Assembly (NCBI GenBank): GCA_013396655.1
Contig: WBMV01007615.1
Span: 286,924-350,923, forward strand
Reading direction: 5' to 3'
Origin: Campylorhamphus procurvoides
Lineage: Eukaryota; Chordata; Aves; Passeriformes; Dendrocolaptidae
DNA: 64,000 bases
The position numbers and the translations under genes are program-made. Below are positions 1-12,000 of the stretch, piece after piece. The notes beneath the pieces are model-generated. The model ran no database searches, was not told the DNA's origin, and saw only the letters and a list, made by a program, of their open reading frames with translations. Numbering within the stretch: position 1 is the stretch's first letter; every line of letters starts with the position of its first letter.

Positions 1-3000
1 CTGACAGAATTCAGTGGCTTGCGGGCAAATTTATGAGGTGTTTTTCTAGGAGTCTGCAGGGGAAAAATAAATTAAAGAATCATGCTTGTTGTATTCCAGC
101 AGTACATCTACCCATCTCCTTATTTATTTCCCAAAATTTAAAACACAAAACTCCATTTGATTAGACTTAACAAATACTAAATTTAAGATGCATAGGTCTG
201 ACTAAACATGAATAGAGAAAGGAGACAGGAAGAAAGAGAGAGAAGTAATTGTTTCTACCTGACAGGAGGTTGGCTCCTCTAAGTGGAAGGAGTCTTTTCT
301 CGTTCTCCTCCTTCCAGGTGAATGCTTCTCTGCAGGACTACACGTATCAGTGACTGCACCAAAGAAAAATCTCCTGGGAGTTTGGACAGGGGGAGTCTCT
401 GAATTCTGCTTAAGGCCTATAAAATGGAACAGTACCATTCAACTAACATCAAGTAACGTGCCACAATTGTCTGAATCATTTCAGATGTACAGAGAAGTAA
501 TGTAAAAAGCTCATACCCCTGACATGTTCTTTTCTAAATAAATGTTAAGCTTCACCAGAATTATTGTTATTTCCCAATATGAAGTTAATACCCATCTGTA
601 AAAAGAGCACTTCAATGGCAAAAAAAAGTACAAAATAGCTCAGCCTCTTATTCTATTTTTAGCTTGTAGCTTTAGATAGTTCTGGTTCATGACTAAGGAT
701 TCTAATAAGTACAATATAAAGAACTAAGTATCACCATTTTTAGCTGATAATCCTTCAGAGAAAGCCAGCAAAGAAGATCCCATCAGTCACTGCTTTATGC
801 TGCCACAGAGTAGACTGAAAGTAAGCTTTAGGATTTCTGTCCCATCTTTTACAAGGATTTCACTGCATTTAAGGAATACAGACTGACAATCAGTGGTATT
901 CTGTTAGATGGGCCTGACTGGTTTCTTAAGTTGGCAGTGAATTCGTCATGGAAATAGCTGCCTTACCACCCTCCAAATTCAGATTACCAATTAAAAATAA
1001 TTACTGGGGATGAATTTCTGTCTACAGAAGATATTTCATGACAGCTCTTAGCTTCTTACAGTCTCTTGTAGAGCCAAATCAAATCAAACCCAGAGCTATC
1101 CATGCCAGCTTTTCAGATCAGCATTATCAGTCTGCTCAAATCCCACTCAGTACCTTCTACATCCTGCAGTGCACAGTTCTTCTCTTCTTGTCCCTGGTGG
1201 ACACGCTGTGAATTCTTTGAGCTCGGCTGTGTAGTGGAATAGAAACCACTGGAGCAGGTTCTATTCAAAGACAGCTGCTTGATGCGTGGGCTTCTTCTCA
1301 GACCTGCTTCTGAAAACATAAGGACATTGGAGATTGAGCCTTCCTTCTCCATCAGCAATGGGCACATCATCAGGAACAGTTCATAACTGAAAGGAACACA
1401 CTCTAACAGAAGAATTCCCTACAACAAACTGTCCCACACAGGGAAGCAAGTGTGTGAAGAAGAAAGCTTCAGCTTTCTTGAGGATTTGGAATATTTATGC
1501 ATACAAATCTTTTAAACTATGATGACCCCTTCTCTAAGTCATGATTACTCTCATTGCTCTCAAGCAATTATATGGAAAGGAATGCTAGAAAAGCCATGTT
1601 CAATGTAAGTCACACCCAGGCTAAAAGATTGGTTAATTCTCTTGTCTCTTTTTGCTGATGATTTAATCTTCCTGCTTGCCCAGCCATGCTGTTTTCTTCT
1701 TCCTTCCTGGGGTAAGGAACAGCAGTAGCCAAAACAACAAACATTCCACAGAGCCAGGTGGCTGGCTGTTACAGCAGGAGTCAGAGCAATATTAAGGTCA
1801 CAGCACAACATGGTGAAGTTACATTAAAATAAAACCAAGCAAACGTGCTGATTTGACAGTAAATTACAGCAGCTCAGAATCTTGTTCACCCTCGAAGTCC
1901 TTCATGCATTTTCATTTAAAAGAGTTACTATATACCTCTCTTTCTTAACTTCTACTATATAGGGTTGTTAGAGCAGCAAGTGGTTCTATCAGAGGAGCTG
2001 TGCTCCACCTTCAGAATAATACAATATTTTTGTACTGACTACTCATGAATTACATAAATTGAAACATGCTCATCTTACAAGCTACAACACAGCCAAACCA
2101 ACTTTAAGAAAAAATCAGTGCTTACCATATATGGCCTTCTCTGGAGATTCTTCTACAACACCAATGTCACAACCGGGATCAGAAGACCTTGAGAAACAAC
2201 AGACATTTTGGACTTAGCATACTGAGCACATTTAGATGAACAGAACTTAACACAGAGACTGAAAAGCAGTACTCTGTTCTACACCAATATATTGCTTTGT
2301 GGGCTACTCTAAGTTAGCAATTAGTGAGCACTTTGCCTTCTATTAACATACGATTTAGCATGGGTTACTCCCTAGCTGTACAGGTAGCAGTCCTACATGG
2401 AAGTAAATGCTAGAATTCAGCCTGGAGTCCACAAAACATAGCACAAGCTTTTTCAAAAGCCCTTGAATCAGCAACTGAATGTAAACACACTTTAGTTGCA
2501 GGAATAAAAGCAGACTGACTTACATGATGAAGCAAGCAGTATTTCCCCCCACTTTAAGCAATGGAATTTAGCCTCCAGTGGTTCTCTTACTGCCTTAAGT
2601 AAAGATGACACTTTGACCACAAAGATACCTAGTACTTATAACCATTAATTATATATCCAACACTTACTGAAGAAATTCAGAAAGAACTCACTCACCGGCC
2701 TTTGATCTGCTTATGGAGGAGTCTCCTGGAGACCTGCTTATGTAGTGGTGTTTCTGCAACTCTCTTGGTCAACAACTTGCGATGATCTAAAAATCATTAA
2801 AGAACTATAACATTACACAATTATAAAGCACTTAAGACAAATAAATAAATACAGTTCTGTACAGGCTTCAGCTTAAGAACAGTCAATATAGAATCACTGT
2901 GTAACAGTCTCCCAGCATTCACAAGCAATCGTGACTTCAGAGTCCAGTGTCTACACCTCCTTCCCACTCCCTCAATATTATTAATAGTACCATGTCAGGC

Positions 3001-6000
3001 ATAGTTAACCACTGAGATTTATCCATCTTTCTTTCACAGATCCTTTTTAAACCAAAAATTTTTAACATTAGATTTGAGAAGTAGAGTTCAGTAAACAATA
3101 GGCTTCAGTATCAATACCATGAATATTCACTCTCCAAACACCACAACAATAGCCTCCTTTTCTCTTTATTAAAATTGTTTCATAGAACTGAGAATGCAAG
3201 AACAGGAATTTTAACAAAAGCTCTTCCACAACAATTCTACACATGGAAGTCATGTCCTACCTTTGGTGCCTTCATCAGCGCATTTGTATTTTAAGCCTTC
3301 CACAGCAGATACTGACTGGCTTCGAAGCATCTTTTTCAGAGACCTTTTCGATGGTGAAAGTATCTCTTCATTGAAGAGGTTCCTCCTTACCTTTGTAACC
3401 TCTGTAAGGCAAGAAAAGCAAGAAAAGATCTGATTAAAAACAGGGAAAAAAAAAATGACAGGAAGGTAATTTTGTCAGGACACTAGAGATGGGAACAATA
3501 TACCAGCATGGAAAGACAACTTTTTAGAGGCCGCAAAGTATTGAAAAGGCTACTGGAACATGTCCTCCTCTAAACCCATTCCAGACTTCTCTTATAAATT
3601 AGTATTATATTTGTATTATTCCAACAACAAGCTACAAGCAGATGCTATAGTGGAAAAGGAGCCAGTCAGTGTTCCATGTGGAGCAGCATCAGGCGCGTTA
3701 CAAAATTTCAGCTGAAACACACTGGTTCAGAGAACACATGGGATTTATTTTTATCAAGTATTTAATAAAATATGGGAGAGACATCCTGTTTCCAGATATA
3801 GGAATTCACTCTTGCCCTCATTTTCTTTTGAGGACAAAGATGGAAATAATTTCAAGATTCAAGGAAGAATGGAAAGGTTTTCTTTTGAGGATACAAGATT
3901 AAAGTTTTCTGCATATGAGCACACAGAATACCATGTATCTTTTCCTCAAAGTTTTTGCAGAATTCAGCAAAACTTCCTTCAGATTTCCAGCATGCCTCAT
4001 CATAATTTCATCACGGCTCACTAAATTTTACAGGGAGAACATGTGCTGAAGATGCACCTTTCCATGACAGAGCTAGAAGTCAATATACCTTGCACTGCTT
4101 CTTTCTGTGACAAAGGCATCTGTTGGGACTTCTCAGGGGCAAGGTAAGAAGGCAATTTCTCCTGAAACAAACAAAAAATTAGCCTTAGGAGCAGTGTAAT
4201 GTTATGTTTAATTATGAATATTAACTGTAAGCTCTGAACCACACATTTCAACTTCCCCTTCAAAGCAGTTTAGTCTCTGTACAGCTGAAACAGGGCACAC
4301 TTACCAGGGGAATACACAGCACGGGTTTTTGCAGTCAAGCGTCACAACTCACACACAATGCTTTTGGAGGAGTCTTACCTTTCGGATGGGATTCTTGGCT
4401 ACCTTGGGAATTTCAATTTGACGCAAGTTCTGTGGTGCTTCTGTCATGCTCCTGTGTCTGGCTAACACATTACTCCTTTAGAAAGAATACAAACATTAAG
4501 TTAACATAGGAACAGAAGCACAGTTATCAATCTGCTGACAATTAAATTTAGGTTTGTAGAGATAGGAAGTGCTTACCTAAATGCAGATTGCAAACTGCAT
4601 TGGCACCTCACTTACTACAATGCTGAGAGATGATATGCAATATAAACAGCTGTTCATAAGTTTAAGGTTGGTATTAGAACTCATTCATAATTTGCTAAAA
4701 CATACACAGAACCCCCAACATAGACATCTACAGTAAAACAGTTTTAACTTTAACAATATAGTCACCTATTGCAGGGCAGAACATTCTTTTCCTCTCACGG
4801 AAAGTGCTCATGAACTTTACTTTTGCATAAGATACAAATACACAATCAAGATTATGTTTCCATATAGTCAACAATGGCAAGTTAGAATGGAAAAAGACAG
4901 CCCCTAAATTTTCTTTCAGGCTTGCAGAGATATGGGCAGGTGTCTGCTTGTTCCAACCAGCTATTCATATTCAGCAACAAAGATGACTATATGCAGCTTA
5001 GGTAACTTCTCAGCCACAGCCCAGGCTGCAACAAAAAGCTGCCTCCTGTTTGGAATTATTACCTTCTCTTTTTGGCAGATCTGGTGCGCAGCTCCTCCAG
5101 CTGGTCACTCTCTGTGCAAACAGCATTGGGAGTTAAGACAGATGATAAAGACAGTGGAAGGCCTGGAGATTTGCTATCCAGAGTCATGGAGTCATCACTG
5201 AAGAAGTCTGAAGGCAGAACAGCTGCCAGCTTCGGGGGTATTTGTGTACCGAGACCATAGTAAATATCTCCAAGGGTCTTTGGTATAGAATTCATATACC
5301 TGGAGCATCAGAGAGGAGGCACATCAAACTTTTTGGTGTTTCAGTCCCAAGGTTTGAACTAAATCCTTGTTCATACACATCAATTAAAAAAAAAACAACT
5401 GAATATCAGCTGGTTTCTTTAATTAGTTTACTTGCTTATCAGATGCTTTTTCTTTAATCAAAATATAACTGTAACAAACAGAACACATCTAAATTCCTGC
5501 AAATTACAAAGATGCAGTAAATCAAAACTGTAATTGCTGTCTATTCCCAGACAAGATCCAACCAAAACCACAGTCCCCGGTAATGCTCAAGTCATGCTAA
5601 AGAACTTACAGTTCTAATATTTCCTCTAGAAACTTCGTAAGATACCCTGGGTCTTCAGTCAGACATAAAATGCGCAACATATCTGTCATCTGGAAGAGAA
5701 AGTCAGGTGGGAAAACAGATTAAGTTGTGACAGTTGCAGCACCAGATATTTTAGCAAGGAATATAAAGTGTTAGCGTAGTATCAAAGGAGAACTGCAGGT
5801 TCCAGGTGTGCATTTTTACTGCCATCCCAGAAACACAACCTGGTCTGTAGTTTACTTACCTCTTCTAACAGCTGCTCCATTTCGTCAGCGTTGCTTTGCA
5901 GCGAAGGGCACTGAAGGCACAACTCAAGGCGTAAAAATACCTGAAGTCGGCACCTAAGAAAACAAGTAATTATCCACTACCTTTTTTCTAATGGAAACAG

Positions 6001-9000
6001 CATATTTACTGCAAAAGGTGTGCTCAAAAAAGCAATGCTAAGGGAAGTGGCTCCTTTTGACAGCATAATCTAGTTGGCATTTCATTTTGGTGGCAGGGGA
6101 GATGCCTCATTTCAGATATAGACTGCAGTGCTTATCACACAGCATGGGTATATTTGCATTTAATGAAATGGTTTTACTGTGACCAGAAATTCTCCTTGAA
6201 ATATTTGCCCCATGTAAATACTTTTCCATTTCTACAAAAAAGCCACCATTAAAAATTGCTAACCAACCCCACAGGATCTCAGAAGCTGAAGTAAATACAG
6301 TGTCTCATACTCTCTGACTTTGGTCTCCTTCTGTGAGCCATGCTGCTGCCTGAGCATTTTGCTGGTCTTCAGGAGATGGTTTCTGACTCTTTCCACACAA
6401 GCCACCTGCAGACACACATAATTACAGCAAAAACTTCAACTCCCTGTCTACAGGGCAAGTTCCCCCACCTATCCTGGTCATCCCCTCATCCCATTTTTTT
6501 GGGAATAACTCAATTTTTTTCTTTTCTTCCAAGGAAAGGAATTATGTTTTTATTTCAGTAGCAAAGTCACAATGAGACATAGAACAACTTTGAGCTTAAA
6601 TTCACAGAAGTCGCTTGCAGCTTCAAGCCTTTTTAACTACGGATTTGTCTCTCACAGTATTTTTCTTCAATTATTCACAAGTTTACAAATTTTCATTTCA
6701 GGTTATTTTAAGTCTATGCGCAGTGTTAAAAGACTGTAAATATCTTCTTTAAAATATGTTTTGCAAGAATGTATTTTTAAAAATACTGTCTGAAATCATA
6801 ATTTGGAAAGAGGTCAGTGTAAAGGAAAGGTATCTGTTGTAACCTTTAGCAAAGGCGTAAACTGGTAACTGAATTGGATTTTCCTACATTTTTCACCAGC
6901 ACCCAGTTTTTCAACACTGAGCCAACACAGATAGAAGCAGCTAGTGATTGTGGGCTTTTTACTATGTGCAGCTCCACATAAAACTTCACAGATGAAGGCA
7001 AGGTAGCCTGAAATAGTGAAAACTTCAAGTTCCAGATCAGTAACACCCTGTCCACATGCTCTTACCTACCTCTTTCTCTTTGGCATCATGTACTTTCAAG
7101 AACCTTTTAATAGCCATGATCATATTCTGGGCACATGCAGATGACAGAATTCCCTCAGCAACAGCCTTCTGGTAGCTCTCAATCAAGTGGGAATGCAGCT
7201 CCTCCTCTGTCTGGAAGTCTGCAACAGAAATGGTCTGTCAACTAAATGCCTGTTGACCGCAACATACTGATAAAATACTCATCCTATCTGAGGAGGAGAA
7301 CAGAGGAGGTCAACAAAAATATTTTCTCCAGCAAAGAATCATCCAGGCCACAGAACATGAACAGAACCAGTCCTGGATCCAGACCCATGACATTCTTATA
7401 AGTTAAATCAAGCTTATAATCAACAATCAAATTTTGCTTAAGGTCAACAGACTCAGGCTACCACAGCAGACAAGAAATGCCCTCTACTTCTATCAAATTA
7501 GTAAATAGGACTACATTTCCAGCTACCCCTTGATGGGTGCTTCCCTCTACCTCTTTGGGTTAAAAACTTTGAAAAGATAAATCGTTATTGCTTTTTTTCA
7601 GAGAGATACAAGGCAGGAAATTAATCCCAGGAGTAGCTGTAATACTAGCTTGTAAACACTTACGGAAACTAAATGGGAGAAGGGTGGAAAAAAAATGACA
7701 ACTCTTTGACAAGCTGAAGATACAGAAACCCAAACACTGATTGTTCCCAGGCACTGAATACTCCATTACTAACCCTCCCTCTCCCTTCCACAGAAATCCT
7801 GTATGAACTCCTATATCAAGATACCAGGACTTAACACACACCAAGTGGTATTTTAAGTGCCTTTTCCTTTCCTTCCACCTTCACATCCAATCTTTTTGCT
7901 GAAAGCTTCTGTGGAACCTTCTCATTCACTGCTGGTGGCACAGCATCAGGTTGAAACTTGTGAGCTTTTACATTCAGTCTTGCTACGTTGAGCATCTGCA
8001 GTGATCTGGACATGGTCTTCATCTTCTGCCTGACTGGAGTTCGAGGAATCCCACCTGCAATGCCACAAAAAGAACAGTTCTACCATCAGACACATCAGTG
8101 CAGGAACTCTGCCTGAGGTAGGGCACAACACTGAATTCTGTGTTACTGTCAAGTGAGATTAGTAACCTTCTAGAGGAAAACAAGGCCCAAATGGTTGGTA
8201 TTTCTCCATTAAATCAATGTGCAGGGAGTGTAGCAGGCAGCTACTTCTTCAAGGAAAAAGCAAATGAAAACTGTTGCTCTGCATAGGAACTTAGATATAA
8301 TAAGAAATTATATAGGAAGCAATCTTATGTCACAAATAGAAACAGCTGGCAGAGCAGGACCTGGGGATACGTCAGATCAGGGTAAAATGAACTGTGGTAA
8401 GTGTAGGAAAATGCAATGATTAAACTCTTCTGGAAGAAAGTGTTTTATTTCTCTAATTAGAACAGTTTAAAGGTTGCAGTATTTACTAGTAGTTAGAGCA
8501 GTCCCTGTTTCAAGAATAAGTGAAACTGCAGAGCTTCATATGCTGCTTTTAACAGTTTTGTCAGTCACTGCACAGCCTTGAATTACAGTAATTTGCATTC
8601 TACTATAGGACAAACCTAATACTAATATGCAAATGAGACTGTCCCTAAATAAAAAAAAATCTAAACTATGCCACTACGCAGCAGAGTACAGATCTCTGGG
8701 GTTCATGGGTCATCTTTTATTGACAACATGCACATATAATCGCAAACTAAACATACGTCTTTTTTTGTTATTTCCTGGTCCAGCTGCAGCAGACGTTTCA
8801 TTGAATTTTTTCTCGTACAGCTCAGACAGACTTTCTGAGAGCTCCACATCAGACTGGTCTGCACCATCCTTCCTGTTTGCATAAGGAACCTGCAGGAGCC
8901 TATATGAAAGAGCAAATCAGCACAATTATCAAAAAAAAAGCTGGGAACGGGAGGCATATCCCTTCTTCCCTGTGGACAGAAACAAGGCTTTTCTCCATTC

Positions 9001-12000
9001 CAATTTGCAGCAATATAGTGCAAGTAGCACAACTCTTCCATTACCTGTTCCCCAAACACACTTAAGAGATGCAAAAAACCCCAAATCACCCTTAAAAGGG
9101 TCACACCAAGCTGGAAACGAGCATTACATTGATGTACAATGGATACACTACTGACCTGTACCACAAAACTTTGTGCTTTCTAAACTATCTTGCATTACAC
9201 TTTTTTTTGTTTCACTCAGCAAGCCCTTTGAAGAAATCAAGCTCATTTGTTACAAGTAAATACCAACTGTGAGAACGTAACCACCGTCTTCAGTATCTTG
9301 CAGTGGATCTTATCATACCATAAGAAAAGCTGAAGTCTGACATTTCCCAAGTAGCTTAGGGTCATTGAAAGTGACCTGTATCATTCCTGAAACTGTCAGG
9401 ATTTGAATCTACACAAACTGCTACCCAAATATCCTGTTCCCAGTTCCTTTTGTCTATATATAATGAAGCAAGAGCCCACAGTAAGCTGAGTACAGAAATA
9501 AAACCACTAGAAAAACACTGAATTCTAGATCTCTACGCAATTCTACAGCCATACTCCCATAACAGGAAGCAGAAATCCTTGATTTTTACTCATGAAACAT
9601 GTTTCAGAAAAATACCTGAAGGACTCCATCAGATCTGAGCTTGCTCCACAAGCATTTGATGCAGGATACCATGTTTCCAGCACTGAAGGATGCCAGCCCC
9701 CTGTATGGGATAGTTCCCTTTGGACCCACTCTGGCACTGCAGTTTCTTCTCCTGTGAGCACACACAAACACAAATTAGAACTGAATTAAGCGGCACAAGG
9801 TCCCAGCCTTCACAGAGGCTCTAAAGCAGAGGTTTCCCAAATCTTTGATCCTGGAGAAGCAATTTCATAGCCAATACATTGAGACTCGTGAGAAAATTCA
9901 CTTTAACACAAAATGGGTGATCTAAAGCAGGCCCCTTGCAGCCACACCCAAAGGCTTTACTGGCCTACATGTCACATTCTAGGAAACCTCCTTCTAAAAA
10001 CTTGTCCCCAAGCTGCACTTTATCTACAAGCTAAGGACACTAACATTTTGCCAATAAAACAGTAAGGTGCAATAGTGCAGATTTTTGCATCACATCACAA
10101 GGCTTGACAAAATGAACAAGTCCCAAAAATGAGAGATGTGTTACTGAGAAAATCATTAGCTTTAGATTTATCCACTCCAGATCAGATGTAAAGAGGGTGA
10201 GTTTTGCAGTTGTTGACACCTACCCAGACTGGATAGAGAATCTTCCACTGGCATGTCAATTTTGCTCAACACACTATTCACGATCTCTGGGAGATGAAGA
10301 GCACATTCTTGGGACAAGTTTTCCACTACTGTTCCTTCAAGGCTGCACCGCTGAACTTCAGCAGTCTTCTCAGTACCAAGCACAGTCAGAACTGCAGCTC
10401 CCTCAGAAAGAGGTGACAGAACAGCAGTGCAGGGGCAACAAGTTTCAGACAGAGATACCTCAGCAACCTACATTTAAAAAGAAAGAAAAAGGGAAAAGAG
10501 AAATATTTACAATATCTATAGAGACCTAAGGAGGACAGATACTTTACAGACAGGTTATAGACTTACATGGTCTCCTAAAGAATGTTCTGAATTTAGATTC
10601 AAATAAGCAACTTGCAGTGCAGCAGTTATCACCATTATTGTCTTTAAAACATGATACTGTCACCCCTTATGTCACAGCCCACTTCAGAAAAGGTATTAGT
10701 TTAAGACAAAGAGGAAGATTTACCATGTGTAGTCCTTCAGTCACTAGAGTTCTTAACAGCTGATGAAACAGTGACCTGTTTTGTCCTGCCTGCTCAGCCT
10801 GCGAGTTCTGCAGTATCCAGCTCTCCGTGACAAAGTGGCCAGCCTGCACCAAGTTCCAACCCATCAAGCTTCCTTTCAGGAAGATGTTGACAGGACACTG
10901 CAGTTGTCTTTGGCTCATGGTGAGAGGTTCCAGGATCACGGCAAAGCTTTCCTGGTTCTTTCCTCCTGTGCAAGGATAGGATAAAATAAAAGTCTGAAAG
11001 CAAGTAAAATAGGGTTTTCTATCTAGGTGATGGGACAAGTTCAATGCATAAAAAGGTGATTTCCAAGATTAAAGGGGGAATATACTCTACATAAAGTATA
11101 TTACAAAACTGACCTTCTCCCAAAGCTCTCAAGAAGCTGAGTGCATGAAGGGACCACTGAAGAACACAACACATGTTGTTTTAAAGCTAACCTGTTTTCT
11201 TTTGAAGGTGCTTTTTATCTGTGTTCTTATTTATAAGAACAGGGAATAAGAAAAGGGAGCACACTGCTATAAGGTGGGACCAGCAAAGAGCTCTTCATCC
11301 GAACTTCTAGAAGCACGGAAAACTGAAGAGGCTAAATCAGAAAGATGGGCTAACAGTTCTCCTATCAGAGGAGCTAGCGCATGTGCTGAACTTTTTTTAA
11401 AAAAAATGGGCTTTTAAATATCTGAAGTTACTTCGGCACATACTATTCACAAGGGAAGCTCATCAAGGACCCTGCACGAGAGCTCAGTTACTAGCATGCA
11501 CATCTATATTTTTCTTTTCTTTCATTACCAGGCATGCTGAGAAACAATGTTCCTTCTTGCTGGGGAAACACTGATCGATACACAGAGGGCTTCCAGAACA
11601 AGCAGTTCAAAGTTGCGTCCAGGGGCAGAAGTGTGGTCCAAGGCGCAGCCTGTGGCACTGGGAAACTGGAGTCTCCAAGGAAGCAATGAGCAAGATCTGC
11701 CTTCGAGGGACTCCAACAGTGCACCAAGGTTTCAGCTGGCAAAATGGTGCCTCCTGTCTGACAGATCAGTTCAAACATTGTCCAGTATCCAACATGATCC
11801 GGGGCTTCAATCAGCTGAAAGAAAGTAACAGAGAGATCTAAAGTTAATGGTGGCAGTGAGAGAACTTTTACCCAAATAAAGATTGCATGCTTTTAGCAAA
11901 AGGAGCTTATGAAACAGACAAAGGATCTAAACATGGTGCTTTCCAAGTGTTTTTATGGGCTTTATCAGCCTTCACAGGAATCTGACAAATAAAAAAAAAC

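Noticed and set aside
5072..5260. Plus-strand frame over TICRR exon 12
   Set aside because: Antisense shadow of a well-supported exon.
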